Of a stretch of 64,000 nt of DNA, positions 17,890 through 27,194 are shown piece by piece (the first letter of the stretch is position 1; each line of letters opens with the position of its first letter). A model generated the notes under the pieces. The model did not search any database and was not told where the DNA came from. It saw nothing but the letters and a program-made list of their open reading frames with translations. A program made the position numbers and the translations under genes. The stretch comes from Roseovarius sp. Pro17 (GTDB taxonomy: Bacteria > Pseudomonadota > Alphaproteobacteria > Rhodobacterales > Rhodobacteraceae), in NCBI RefSeq assembly GCF_035599575.1, contig NZ_CP141179.1, forward strand, positions 434,001 to 498,000, in the 5' to 3' direction.

Positions 17890-18429
17890 CTAGGGCAAAA
17901 TAAGGCCGCCAATTGGCGTCATGGCGGCACTGGGTTCGGTCCCGGCCAAGGCGCCTTGCACGAGGTAGATCGCCAGCGCGCCGCCTAGCGACAGACCCAT
18001 CGGGTATTTGCCCTCGCGGGTCCAACTGACCCAGTGGGGCGCCAATCTGCGTAAGGCCGTATGCTTGGCTATGCGGTGGATAATGTAGCCAAAGAACATC
18101 GTGGCGGCGAGGATGAGTAGCACCAGTTTGAGATCGCCGATCGCGACAAAGGGCGCGGCGGCGGCGGCGAACTTGGCATCGCCCGCCCCCAGAGCGCCAA
18201 TGGCGTTCAGCGCGATCCCGGCCAATAGCACGACCACCAGATGCACCCAGCGCCATGCGTAAATGTCGAGGGGCAGGGCAATGAGCCCGATGACCAGATA
18301 TATCGCGACCAGCGCCATCACCGCGTTGTTTGGGATCTTCATGTCGCGCAGATCGCTCCACGCGACCCAGAGGCATATGGGCAACACGAAGGGTAGGAAC
18401 CACAGGGCGGCGTAGGCAGAGATATACAT
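17890..18429 (-). CDS. cpaA: Prepilin peptidase CpaA/TadV
   Basis: 179 residues, about five or six membrane helices. This A24-family aspartic protease cuts the leader from Flp prepilins at the cytoplasmic face of the inner membrane. The two catalytic aspartates are D26 in WSDLRDMKIPN and D84 in GAGDAKF. The short form lacks the cysteine-rich methylase domain of PilD, as expected for TadV. It works on the Flp prepilins encoded about 10 kb upstream on the same strand. Confidence 0.93.
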   Translation of the reverse strand: MYISAYAALWFLPFVLPICLWVAWSDLRDMKIPNNAVMALVAIYLVIGLIALPLDIYAWRWVHLVVVLLAGIALNAIGALGAGDAKFAAAAAPFVAIGDLKLVLLILAATMFFGYIIHRIAKHTALRRLAPHWVSWTREGKYPMGLSLGGALAIYLVQGALAGTEPSAAMTPIGGLILP

Positions 18430-18454
18430 GGGCGTCGCCCCTTAGGTCGCAGCT

Positions 18455-19306
18455 TTAGTTGGTCACATTGCCTTCCAGCGCGCTCAGGCTGCGCACGGCG
18501 GCTTCGAAATGCTGTGGATGGGTTTCAACCGCGTCGCGAAGCAGGCCTTTGCCCGTCTCGACGTCGCCTTGCTTGATAGCCGACAGACCCAACGTATAGA
18601 GCAATTGAGCGCGCTCGGTCTGGCTGACGGACATCACGGGCATCGCGTAATTGCGCTGCGCGCCGCGGGCAAGAACAAGGTTGTTCTTGGCGGTAAAGAG
18701 CGAGGTGTCCTGCCGGACCGCGTCGGAAAACAGACGTTCGGCATCGGCGAAATCGCCACGGCTAAGTTTTGAATATCCCCAGTTATTCATGACGTTGGCA
18801 GGGCGGGTGGTGAGTCCCACGGCCGTTTCATAAAAACTGTCGGCCTTCGTCCAGTTCTTGTTGCTGTCTGCGACCATCGCCGCAAGGCGGTAGCGCTTGA
18901 ACGTCTCGTAGGTTGGGGGGACGGAGTCCAGGACGGCTTCGGCGCGGTCCCATTCGTTGTTGCGAATCAACGCATCAGCTAGGTCGACGCGGTCTTCGTC
19001 GGTTGTGTCTTTGTGATCGACCACCTTTTTCCAGGCGGCGACACCTTCGGTGTTTCGGCTGGCACGCACGAGCGACTTGGCGAGGCCACGTCGAAGATCA
19101 ATGCGGTCCGGCTTTTCTGCGGTGCTGCGCTGGAAATACGTGACCGCCTCATTCGCGTCGGAAACCGATAGCATCACGTCGTTGAGGTTGCTCTCGTCGA
19201 CGACGTTGACGCCTTCGAACTCGCGATCGGCTTTCTTGTTCTTGTCGCACCCGGACAGGACGACTGCCCCTGCCACGCAGAGCGATAGTAGGATGGGGTG
19301 GCGCAT
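18455..19306 (-). CDS. TPR lipoprotein, TadD-type
   Basis: 283 residues. A signal peptide ends in the lipobox VLSGC, so it is likely a lipoprotein. Several tetratricopeptide repeats follow: residues around 50-85, 85-125, 150-185 (NVMNNWGYSKLSRGDFADAERLF) and 220-265. AAAAGGA precedes the ATG at good spacing. TadD-like TPR lipoproteins help secretin or pilus assembly. It is the larger of two adjacent TPR lipoproteins in the Tad gene run, downstream of the second with a 45-base gap. Confidence 0.85.
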   Translation of the reverse strand: MRHPILLSLCVAGAVVLSGCDKNKKADREFEGVNVVDESNLNDVMLSVSDANEAVTYFQRSTAEKPDRIDLRRGLAKSLVRASRNTEGVAAWKKVVDHKDTTDEDRVDLADALIRNNEWDRAEAVLDSVPPTYETFKRYRLAAMVADSNKNWTKADSFYETAVGLTTRPANVMNNWGYSKLSRGDFADAERLFSDAVRQDTSLFTAKNNLVLARGAQRNYAMPVMSVSQTERAQLLYTLGLSAIKQGDVETGKGLLRDAVETHPQHFEAAVRSLSALEGNVTN

Positions 19307-19351
19307 TTTTGCGTCCTTTTACTGCCTCGCCTCGTCTTGGTATCTGCGCGT

Positions 19352-19915
19352 TTAGGGAATTGACCTAATTAGATAGTCGCTGCTACCGCGCCGCACCAAT
19401 TTATAATCTTGCTCTTGTTCACCATCATAGACCGAAATTTCCTGTTTTGCGAGAGCCAAGCGCAGATTGTCGCGAATTGAGTCACTTTCGCCATTGTCCA
19501 GCGCATATGCGCGGCGAAACACCTGTTCGGCCTCGGCGATTTCGCCTTGCTCCATCAGCGTGACACCCAGATTGTTCCACGCCTCGGGCGAGCGTTCGTC
19601 CTTGTCGATAGCCTGGCGCAGCAGCTCTTCTGCCTGTCCAACGCGGCCAAGGCCCAAATATGCGCTGCCAAGGCCCAGAAGGATTTCCGAGGTCATGCCC
19701 TGTTCCAGTGCGGCGCGGGAAAAAGCCTTGATCGCCAGTTCATGTTCGCCAGCGCTGATCAGACGGTGGCCAACGGTGGCGGCGTCGACTGATTTGCCAC
19801 TCTTGGCAATGCCGGGCGGATAGGGCCCGCCCTTCACTCCGCCGTCGTCCGAACAGGCGGCGAGTGCCAAGGACAGGGCCACAGACGGGGCCAAGATCAC
19901 GCGCGTCCATGCCAT
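19352..19915 (-). CDS. tadD: TPR lipoprotein TadD
   Basis: 187 residues. The N-terminus is a lipoprotein signal with lipobox ALAAC. Three TPR units fill residues about 45-150 (HRLISAGEHELAIKAFSRA, LGLGSAYLGLGRVGQAEELL, NNLGVTLMEQGEIAEAEQVF). TadD is the pilotin-like TPR lipoprotein of Tad systems. It begins 23 bases after the tadC stop. The ribosome site is weak, which fits coupled translation after tadC. Confidence 0.85.
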   Translation of the reverse strand: MAWTRVILAPSVALSLALAACSDDGGVKGGPYPPGIAKSGKSVDAATVGHRLISAGEHELAIKAFSRAALEQGMTSEILLGLGSAYLGLGRVGQAEELLRQAIDKDERSPEAWNNLGVTLMEQGEIAEAEQVFRRAYALDNGESDSIRDNLRLALAKQEISVYDGEQEQDYKLVRRGSSDYLIRSIP

Positions 19916-19938
19916 GTCTTGAAGAAACCGTCCTGTGT

Positions 19939-20907
19939 TTACTGGGCCGCCGCCGTCAGATCCATGATACCCACGACCGACGGGCCGACCAGAATGATGA
20001 GCAATGGAGGCACTGTAAGCATCATGGTTGCCAATGTCATCTTTGTCGGCAGCTTGTTCGCCTTTTCTTCGGCGCGCATGACCCGCTTGTCGCGCATTTC
20101 GCCAGCATAAACGCGCAGGGCGTCAGCGATGGACGTGCCGAAAGTCTGCGATTGCACCAGCACTGTGACAAAGCTTGAGATGTCTTGCACTCCGCACCGC
20201 TCGCCCATTTCGTTCAGCACCGACGCCTTGTCGCGGCCCGCTTTGATCTGCTGGCTGACGATCTGGAATTCTTCGGCGATGGCGGGAAACGAGGCGCGGA
20301 TTTCGTTCGCGACGCGGATGATTGACTGATCCAGCGATTGCCCGGCCTCGACGCAGACCAGCATCATGTCCAAGCTGTCGGGAAAACCGTCCGTGATTTC
20401 TTCCTGCCGCTGCTGCTGGCGCTTGGTCACCCAGTATTTGGGCGCCATATAGCCCAGACCGCCGGGGCCGAGAATATACATCAAAATCTTGGCCGTGCCG
20501 ACCTCGCTACCCGATTTGAAGGCGACGTAGTAGATCACACCCAATATAAGGCCACCGACCCCCAGCGCGAACTGTGCAAAATGGAAATAGCGCACGGCAT
20601 CGCGGTCACGGTAACCGGCCTGCATTAGCTTTTTGCGCATGTCGCTTAGCTGTTTTTCGTCCTGCGGCTCGAGAAAGCCAGCGTATTTGTCCAGCTTTTC
20701 GTTCTTGGAGCCGCGCAGGCGCTGCTGCTGGCTCGCGCCCGATTTGCTTTCATGCTGAGTCCGCTTGAGCTTGTCCAGCGGATCTTCGGGCCGGTTCATC
20801 ATCAAAACAAGCGTGGTCGCGATCAGAAAGACACCCAGCGTGCCGACTGCGATGATCGGGCCGAACGGACCGAGAGCGCCGGTCAGGATGTCGTTGAGGA
20901 AGGTCAT
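19939..20907 (-). CDS. tadC: Tad pilus inner-membrane platform protein TadC
   Basis: 322 residues with a T2SSF domain (about 165-305, from ITDGFPDSLDMMLVCVEAG). Membrane helices lie near 15-38, 108-130, 137-155 and at the C-terminus (MMLTVPPLLIILVGP). With TadB it forms the platform that couples the CpaF ATPase to pilin polymerisation. AAGGA stands 8 bases before the ATG. The 13-base gap to tadB supports one transcript. Confidence 0.95.
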   Translation of the reverse strand: MTFLNDILTGALGPFGPIIAVGTLGVFLIATTLVLMMNRPEDPLDKLKRTQHESKSGASQQQRLRGSKNEKLDKYAGFLEPQDEKQLSDMRKKLMQAGYRDRDAVRYFHFAQFALGVGGLILGVIYYVAFKSGSEVGTAKILMYILGPGGLGYMAPKYWVTKRQQQRQEEITDGFPDSLDMMLVCVEAGQSLDQSIIRVANEIRASFPAIAEEFQIVSQQIKAGRDKASVLNEMGERCGVQDISSFVTVLVQSQTFGTSIADALRVYAGEMRDKRVMRAEEKANKLPTKMTLATMMLTVPPLLIILVGPSVVGIMDLTAAAQ

Positions 20908-20920
20908 GGAGTGATCCTTT

Positions 20921-21889
20921 TCAGACTTTGATGTTCACGAGGGCGCGCATGACAAAGAGGTTGACCGTCAGGAACGCGCCGACCACGAGGCAGGCGGGAA
21001 TAAACAGCGGATGATCGAGGACATTGTCATAATAATGCGGGTCCAGCAGTTGGATGCCGACCAGCGCCAAAAGGGGGAAGCCCGACAGGAACTTGCCTGA
21101 CCATTGCGCCTCGGCGGTGATCGCCTTGACCCGGCGAAACAGACGGAACCGCGCGCGGATCACCTTGGCGAGGCCGGCGAGGATCTCGGCCAGGTTGCCG
21201 CCCGATTGCTGCTGGATGGTCACCGCGACTGCGAGAAAACGCAGATCCTGCATATCCAATCGATCGGACATATCTTTGAGCGCCTCGCCGATGTCGCGGC
21301 CATAGGCTGCCTCATCCGCGATGATGCCGAATTCGGTCGCCAGCGGATCGCCGACTTCTGTGGCAACGATGGAGATGGCGGAGGTGAACGGATGGCCCAC
21401 TTTGAGCGAGCGTACCATCAGCTCGATCGCGTCAGGCAGCTGTTCCTCCAGCAGGCCCATGCGCTTTTTTGCCTTCATGGAAATCCACATAAAGATACCA
21501 CCGACGCCCATCGCGATGGACACGGCAATGCGAACCGGCAGCGATGTGCCTGTGCCGACCGTTAGGCCGACAAACGCGAGAAACGACACCAACACCATTA
21601 GCATAATCAGCTGTTTGGGCGAAAAGGCGATGGCCGCCTTCTGCGCCTTGGTCGCCAGCACCGAATAGAGCGGAAAGCGACGCGAGCGCAGATGCAATTG
21701 CATCTCCTTGCGCAGCTTTTCCATCACTTCATCACGGCGCGCGCCCTTGTCCAGCATTTCGAGACGGCGGTTCACACGGTTGTTGAGGCTGATCGACTTG
21801 CCGAAAACGGTCAGGTAGATCCCTTCGACCAGCACGAGAACGCCGACAAAGATTAGACCGTAGATAATTGGCTCTGCACTGATGTTCAT
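20921..21889 (-). CDS. tadB: Tad pilus inner-membrane platform protein TadB
   Basis: 322 residues, T2SSF domain at about 160-285 (LPDAIELMVRSLKVGHPF ... QQQSGGNLAEILAGL). Hydrophobic helices occur at 8-28, about 93-135 and near the C-terminus. It is the partner of TadC in the inner-membrane platform. The ATG overlaps the cpaF stop by four bases (ATGA), so it is translationally coupled to the motor ATPase. Confidence 0.95.
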   Translation of the reverse strand: MNISAEPIIYGLIFVGVLVLVEGIYLTVFGKSISLNNRVNRRLEMLDKGARRDEVMEKLRKEMQLHLRSRRFPLYSVLATKAQKAAIAFSPKQLIMLMVLVSFLAFVGLTVGTGTSLPVRIAVSIAMGVGGIFMWISMKAKKRMGLLEEQLPDAIELMVRSLKVGHPFTSAISIVATEVGDPLATEFGIIADEAAYGRDIGEALKDMSDRLDMQDLRFLAVAVTIQQQSGGNLAEILAGLAKVIRARFRLFRRVKAITAEAQWSGKFLSGFPLLALVGIQLLDPHYYDNVLDHPLFIPACLVVGAFLTVNLFVMRALVNIKV

Positions 21890-23346
21890 TTGGATTGCTC
21901 CGGTGTCACGGGTTCATAGAGAGATGCGGGCAGGTCGTAGCCCCAGAGGCGGAATCGCTCGGAGAAGTTCGAGCGCACGCCGGTCGCGGTGAAATGGCCG
22001 ATAATCTTATTCTCGGGCGTGAGTCCGACGCGCTGAAAGCGGAAAATCTCCTGCATTGAGATCACCTCGCCCTCCATCCCCGTCACCTCCGTGATCGACG
22101 TCATGCGGCGGCTACCATCCTGAAGGCGCGAGGCCTGCACGATCAGATGCACGGCGCTTGCGATCTGGCTACGCACGGCCTTGAGCGGCATTTCGATGCC
22201 CGCCATCGCCACCATGTTTTCCAATCGACTGACACCGTCGCGCGGGTTGTTCGCGTGGATCGTCGTCATAGAGCCGTCATGGCCGGTGTTCATGGCCTGC
22301 AGCATGTCAATAACTTCTTCGCCGCGTGTCTCGCCGACAATGATGCGGTCGGGGCGCATCCGCAGCGCGTTTTTCAGGCAGTCGCGGGGAGAAACCTCGC
22401 CTTTGCCCTCGACGTTGGGCGGGCGGCTTTCCATTCGGCCAACATGGACCTGTTGCAGTTGAAGTTCGGCGGTGTCTTCGATGGTCAGAATCCGCTCGGC
22501 ATTGTCGATGAAGGAAGACAGCGCGTTCAGAGTAGTCGTTTTACCAGAACCGGTTCCGCCCGAGACAATGATGTTCAGGCGACACGCGACGGCGGCTTGC
22601 AGATATGCGGCCATTTCCTCGGAGAAGGCGCCGAAATTCACTAGATCGTCGATGCCAAGCTTGTCTTTTTTGAACTTGCGGATGGATACGAGGCTGCCGT
22701 CAACCGCAACGGGCGGCACCATCGCGTTAAAGCGTGAGCCGTCCAGCAGGCGCGCGTCTACATAGGGATTCGATTCGTCCACGCGACGTCCCACAGCGCT
22801 GACGATCTTGTCGATGATGCGCAGCAGATGCTTTTCGTCCTTGAAGGTAATGTCGCTCAATTCCAGAATGCCGTCGCGCTCGATGAATATCTGATGCGGG
22901 CCGTTAACGAGGATGTCGTTTACGGTGTCGTCCTTCAGCAGCGTTTCCAGCGGGCCGAGGCCGCGCACTTCGTCGTATAGCTCCTGCGTCAGTGTCGTGC
23001 GGTCTTCGCGGTTCAGAACGATGCTACGCTCTTCGAGGACTTCGGCGGTGATGGCGCCTATTTCCTCGCGCAGGTCCTGCTCAGTGGCCGTGTCCAGCGC
23101 GCCGAGGTTCAAGTTGTCCAGAAGGGCGCGGTGCATGTCCAGCTTGATTTCGCTCAGCCGATCCTTGCGCTTGCGCTCTTTGTCCTGTGGTCCGAGATCA
23201 GCCTTGGCCGGGGCGGTGGGACGGCGCAGGCTGGCGGGCTTCGGCGGGGCTGCAGGCGCCGCGGCGACCGTCTTGGCAGGGGTGTTGCCTGCGGGTTTAA
23301 CCGGGGCTGCCTGCCCGGCGACGGGCTTTTTGTAGCGTGAGAACAT
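21886..23346 (-). CDS. cpaF: Tad pilus assembly ATPase CpaF/TadA
   Basis: 486 residues. A Pro/Ala-rich N-terminal extension (about 1-50) precedes the secretion ATPase fold. Walker A is GGTGSGKT at 263-270; the Asp box ([12 protein letters not shown]), Walker B ([11 protein letters not shown]) and His box ([16 protein letters not shown]) follow in order. It powers extension and retraction of the Flp pilus from the cytoplasm. It sits between cpaE and tadB, the standard Tad order. Confidence 0.97.
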   Translation of the reverse strand: MFSRYKKPVAGQAAPVKPAGNTPAKTVAAAPAAPPKPASLRRPTAPAKADLGPQDKERKRKDRLSEIKLDMHRALLDNLNLGALDTATEQDLREEIGAITAEVLEERSIVLNREDRTTLTQELYDEVRGLGPLETLLKDDTVNDILVNGPHQIFIERDGILELSDITFKDEKHLLRIIDKIVSAVGRRVDESNPYVDARLLDGSRFNAMVPPVAVDGSLVSIRKFKKDKLGIDDLVNFGAFSEEMAAYLQAAVACRLNIIVSGGTGSGKTTTLNALSSFIDNAERILTIEDTAELQLQQVHVGRMESRPPNVEGKGEVSPRDCLKNALRMRPDRIIVGETRGEEVIDMLQAMNTGHDGSMTTIHANNPRDGVSRLENMVAMAGIEMPLKAVRSQIASAVHLIVQASRLQDGSRRMTSITEVTGMEGEVISMQEIFRFQRVGLTPENKIIGHFTATGVRSNFSERFRLWGYDLPASLYEPVTPEQSK

Positions 23347-23373
23347 CTGGTCGTTACCTTTCTACAGCCCGCT

Positions 23374-24600
23374 TCACGCGGCTGCTGCGTCGCTTTTGCC
23401 GATGGCGTGAATGGAGGCTGCCAGCTTGGCGATCTCCTTGCGCAGCGGATTCTTGGGGGCTGAACTGGCCAAGGGCTGTCCGTGATCGGCGCCCTGACTG
23501 ACGGCCTTGCCGCCATCGGGCAGCTGCAATTCGATGCTAATTTCCAAGCTTTCGGACATACGCTTGACCCGGCTCTTGCCGCTCATGTCGGTGAACTTCG
23601 GCGCACGGTTCATGCAAAAGCGCAGCCGTTCCAGAGGCAGATCCTCAGCCTTGAGCGCGCGTTTCAGGCGCAGCGTATTCTGAGCTGAGCGCATGTCCAT
23701 TTCCAGCGTGACGAAGTAAATCTGCGCGGCGCACAGCACCGTTTCGGTCCACTGCACCAGCGTGGTGGGCATGTCGACGATGACATAGTCGAAATGCTTG
23801 CGCGCCTGATCCAGCACGCGGGTCACGTCTTCGGGCGAGATCATGTCTAGCGGTAGCATTTCAGGCGGCGCGGTCAGCACCCACAAGCGGTCCTGATAGC
23901 TGACCAGCGCCTGTTTGAAGATATCTTCGTCCATGGTTTCGGTGTCGGACCACATCTCGAACACCGGCTCGCGACGCGGCAGATCGAGGAAGGTCGAGAT
24001 CGATCCGAATTGCAGTCCCATGTCCAGAATGCACACGCGTGGGGCATTGTTCTTGGACGCGTTCGCCAGCTCCCATGCAAGGTTGACGGCAAGCGTCGTC
24101 GCGCCGGTGCCGCCGGCAAGGCCGTGGACGCCCAGAACGATGCCATCCTCGCCGTTGGCGATGGGTGCCGAGGCAGTGGTATCGGGCGCTTCGGCGGGTT
24201 TGCGCAACCGGTCGATGGCGGCCTGCAATTCGCCCTCGGGGAGGGGGTATGGCACGAATTCGTCTGCGCCCTGGCGCAGAAGACTGTGCAGCGCGGCGGG
24301 GCTGACATCATCGGCGATCAGGATCACCTTGATCTTGAGCACGCCGGCGAGGTCGATGATCTCGCCGATGGTCCCCAGGTCGGCCTCGTCATCCTCATCG
24401 ATGGCGATGGCGATGAATTCCATCGTCTGCGCATCAAGCTGGCCCAGAAAAGCCAGCGCCTCGGGGAATCCCAGATCGCCCCACGCCTCGCCGACGGCGG
24501 CCTCCATGTCTTCGATCAACAGATCGAAGTTGGTGACGTCGCGGCTGATCGTGCACGCGGCGAGCGGGCTGGGGTCCGGTTGGTTCATCGCGTTGCTCAT
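23374..24600 (-). CDS. cpaE: Tad pilus polar localisation protein CpaE/TadZ
   Basis: 408 residues. The N-terminal part (about 20-135) looks like an atypical receiver domain. The C-terminal part is a ParA/MinD-like ATPase with a degenerate P-loop, GGTGATT at 163-169, where MinD proteins have KGGxGKT; the missing lysines are typical for TadZ. The family places the pilus machinery at the cell pole. It is the first gene after a strong terminator that separates it from the OmpA-type gene, so it probably has its own promoter in the 292-base gap upstream. Confidence 0.93.
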   Translation of the reverse strand: MSNAMNQPDPSPLAACTISRDVTNFDLLIEDMEAAVGEAWGDLGFPEALAFLGQLDAQTMEFIAIAIDEDDEADLGTIGEIIDLAGVLKIKVILIADDVSPAALHSLLRQGADEFVPYPLPEGELQAAIDRLRKPAEAPDTTASAPIANGEDGIVLGVHGLAGGTGATTLAVNLAWELANASKNNAPRVCILDMGLQFGSISTFLDLPRREPVFEMWSDTETMDEDIFKQALVSYQDRLWVLTAPPEMLPLDMISPEDVTRVLDQARKHFDYVIVDMPTTLVQWTETVLCAAQIYFVTLEMDMRSAQNTLRLKRALKAEDLPLERLRFCMNRAPKFTDMSGKSRVKRMSESLEISIELQLPDGGKAVSQGADHGQPLASSAPKNPLRKEIAKLAASIHAIGKSDAAAA

Positions 24601-24812
24601 TGCGTCATCATCCTATCCTGCGCGTCTCTGCGCGTTCGGCCTTCCTTGAACGGGCCGCCCTTCGCGAAACGAAACGGTTATCCGAATCCCGGCCTGCATA
24701 TCTGGCGCAGATCGGTTTTACTTAGGAGCAAGATCACCGAAAATATTGGCAACAATAGGGCCGGATTGCCGTAATTGTGCGTTCAGGCGGATCGACAAAG
24801 GCGCAGGCAGGC

Positions 24813-24847
24813 CAAAAAAAAACCCGCCGGCGATGCGGCGGGTTTCT
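24813..24847 (-). terminator. Intrinsic terminator after the OmpA-type gene
   Basis: Read on the minus strand, AAACCCGCCGCATCG is followed by CCGGCGGG and a run of about nine T. The stem and U-tract make this a textbook intrinsic terminator. It ends 46 bases after the stop of the OmpA-type lipoprotein and splits the Tad locus into a pilin-secretin unit and a motor-platform unit. Confidence 0.9.
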
Positions 24848-24892
24848 AGGTGTCCCGGCAAGCCGGGCAGGGAGAAATCGTATAAAACGTCC

Positions 24893-25549
24893 CTATTCTT
24901 CTGTGAGAGTTGCCGAACTCTTGGCCATCTTGATTTCAGAGGCCGGCTTGGCGCTAGCGATGTATTCGCGATAGATGACCTGCGCGTATTTTCCGTCCAT
25001 GATGATGGGATGCGAACTTACAAAGCCCGAAACTTCGGTCACTGTACGCCGGTTGCGCCGTTCGCGGCCCTGCGTGACGATCAGCGGCTGTGTTTCACCG
25101 AACGAGACGACGGCTTCGAGACGCGCGGTGCTGATACCTTGGGTCGCCAGATATCCGACGACGGCACGCGCACGGCGCAAGCCAAGAGTCTTGTTGTAGC
25201 CGGGCGATCCAACCTTGTCTGTATGGCCGTACACCTTAAAGCGTACTTCGGGAAACTGGCGAATCCACGCTGCCTGCACGCGCAGTGTATCGCGAGCAAC
25301 GGCGTCCAACTGGTCCGAATTGAACCCGAAGTTGACGGTGCTCGGCACTTCGCTGGCGAAGCGGTTTGAAAGGTCATAGACGTAGCCGCGCTCGCCGTTC
25401 ATCACTTGCGTGTTCTGCATCGTAGCGCCACCGAAATTGCCGCCATCGACCAGCGCGCCTGCTTCGGAAAAATACGATCCACGTACCTGCGGATCAGCGG
25501 CACATCCGGCCAGCGCCAGGATCGGCAGCATTGAAAGAGTTCTCTTCAT
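24893..25549 (-). CDS. OmpA-domain lipoprotein of the Tad locus
   Basis: 218 residues from the ATG at 25549, which has GGGAG 8 bases upstream; the upstream extension of the frame overlaps cpaC and is not conserved in character. The lipobox LAGC gives lipidation at C16. An OmpA-like peptidoglycan-binding domain covers about 85-185 (NFGFNSDQLDAVARDTL, VYGHTDKVGSPGYNKTLGLRRA). It occupies the place between cpaC and cpaE where Caulobacter-type loci have cpaD. It likely holds the secretin channel to the cell wall; that role is inferred from position and domain. Confidence 0.88.
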   Translation of the reverse strand: MKRTLSMLPILALAGCAADPQVRGSYFSEAGALVDGGNFGGATMQNTQVMNGERGYVYDLSNRFASEVPSTVNFGFNSDQLDAVARDTLRVQAAWIRQFPEVRFKVYGHTDKVGSPGYNKTLGLRRARAVVGYLATQGISTARLEAVVSFGETQPLIVTQGRERRNRRTVTEVSGFVSSHPIIMDGKYAQVIYREYIASAKPASEIKMAKSSATLTEE

Positions 25550-25566
25550 GTACTCCGCTCCCTTCA

Positions 25567-26988
25567 TCAATCCATCACATAGCCATAAGAGCCGCTGAAA
25601 TCCTGATTGGCAACTTCTCCCGCGCCGCCTGTAGTGGGGCGGGCATCGCGGGCAACGCGCCCGTTCAGGAACAGATCGGCCTCGGAAGGCAGCTTGACCC
25701 GGTCGGTCGGCAGCGCCAGCGCCTCTCCCCGTGTGGGCGTGACCAGATGGGCGGTGACGATGATTACCAGCTCGGTTTGCGAGCGTTGGTAATCGGCACT
25801 GCGGAATAGCGCGCCGATGATCGGCACGTCGCCCAGCCATGGCACCTGACCGTTACTATCGCGGAAATCGTCCTGCAGGAGGCCGGCAATGGCAAAGCTC
25901 TCTCCATCGCGCAAGGCCACCGTTGTGGATGCATCACGGCGACGGAAGCCACTGATATTGAAGCCGTTTCCGACGAATCCGTTTGCAGGGTCCAACGACG
26001 AGACGGCAGCAGCCATCTCGAGATTGATGATTCCGTCATCCAGAACGCGCGGTACAAAGTTCAGCTCGACGCCGAATGGTTTGAATTCAACCGTGATCGC
26101 GCCGTTTTCCTGACTGACCGGGATGGGGTACTCTCCACCGGCGAGGAATTTGGCCTCTTGGCCCGAGAGGGCCGTCAGGTTCGGTTCGGCCAAGGTGCGC
26201 ACGACGCCCTTGGTCTCGAGCGCCTGCAAAAGGATGCCGATCTGCGCCGATCCAGCGTTAAAGCCAAAGAACGCAGCGCCGTTGTTGGGAGTACCCAGAT
26301 TGGAGGTGCCGGGTGTTACGCCGACGGGCGCTACGTTGGAAACGATGCCATTGGTCGCTACACCGGCACCAAGGCCCGCAGCCGACAAGCCGTCGATCGC
26401 CAGCGATGCCGACAGGCTCTTCGCTACGTTCCGCTGCATTTCTGCAAATCGGACCTTCAGCATGACCTGCTGTTTGCCCGACACGCTCATCAGGTTTGAT
26501 ACCCGCTCGGGTGCATATCGCTCGGCCAAATCCAGCGCGCGCTGCATGCGCGGTGTGCTGGAGACGGTACCAGACAGCACGATGCCATCATTGGCGGTGC
26601 GCACTTCGATCTGCTCATTTGGCAGAATCTGACGCAGTCGTTCCTTGAATTCCGATACGTCGGCACTGACATGCACGTCGACATTGGCGATGAGCCGCCC
26701 GTTTTCATCGAGCAACGTCAGCGTAGTGCGCCCCGGCGTCTTGCCCAGCACATAGATTGTGCGGTCCGACAGCGTCGAGAAATCGGCGATAGCCGGGTTC
26801 GCGATGCTCAGTTCGGCGAACGGCACATCGCTTTCGACCACGACCGCGCGGTTCATCGCGACGCTTAGGTCGCGCCCCGATCCCTTGCGCACGACGTGCA
26901 GCGCCTCTGAATGAACGGGTGTCGGCGCGTTCGCCATTACCCCGGTCAGCCCGACGAGGGCTGCCGCAAATAGATTAGTCATTTTCAT
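25567..26988 (-). CDS. cpaC: Tad pilus outer-membrane secretin CpaC/RcpA
   Basis: 473 residues from the ATG at 26988 (AAGGCAGG upstream), giving a signal peptide ending near residue 27. A BON-like/N-domain region lies at 30-180, with the pilus-type secretin domain from about 225 to 420 (GVVRTLAEPNLTALSGQEAKFLAGGEYPIP, VPWLGDVPIIGALFRS, TELVIIVTAHLV). It forms the outer-membrane channel for the Flp pilus. A 206-base spacer with a hairpin separates it from cpaB. Confidence 0.95.
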   Translation of the reverse strand: MKMTNLFAAALVGLTGVMANAPTPVHSEALHVVRKGSGRDLSVAMNRAVVVESDVPFAELSIANPAIADFSTLSDRTIYVLGKTPGRTTLTLLDENGRLIANVDVHVSADVSEFKERLRQILPNEQIEVRTANDGIVLSGTVSSTPRMQRALDLAERYAPERVSNLMSVSGKQQVMLKVRFAEMQRNVAKSLSASLAIDGLSAAGLGAGVATNGIVSNVAPVGVTPGTSNLGTPNNGAAFFGFNAGSAQIGILLQALETKGVVRTLAEPNLTALSGQEAKFLAGGEYPIPVSQENGAITVEFKPFGVELNFVPRVLDDGIINLEMAAAVSSLDPANGFVGNGFNISGFRRRDASTTVALRDGESFAIAGLLQDDFRDSNGQVPWLGDVPIIGALFRSADYQRSQTELVIIVTAHLVTPTRGEALALPTDRVKLPSEADLFLNGRVARDARPTTGGAGEVANQDFSGSYGYVMD

Positions 26989-27137
26989 GTGACCTGCCTT
27001 CCGATCACGCCTCAATTTATGGGTCTTGTTGCCCTTGGATACGGCGACACTGCGTTACTTTTCATTATTATTCAAGAATCAATGACACTTGGCGGGTGAT
27101 TTAATACTTTTCATCAAAAGAGTTGCACGAAAGAGAC

Positions 27138-27162
27138 GGGGCGCCGCAGAAGCAGCGCCCCG
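27138..27162 (-). terminator. GC-rich hairpin between cpaB and cpaC
   Basis: On the minus strand CGGGGCGC pairs with GCGCCCCG around a short interior, 33 bases after the cpaB stop. The T content after it (TCTCTTT) is modest. It may reduce read-through into cpaC or stabilise the upstream message. The remaining spacer is A/T-rich and could hold a cpaC promoter. Confidence 0.5.
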
Positions 27163-27194
27163 AAAATCGGCAATGTTGTGATGTGCTTGGTGGT

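Noticed and set aside
19306..19352. Merging the two TPR lipoprotein genes into one split gene
   Set aside because: Each has its own signal peptide with lipobox and its own start, so they are separate genes.
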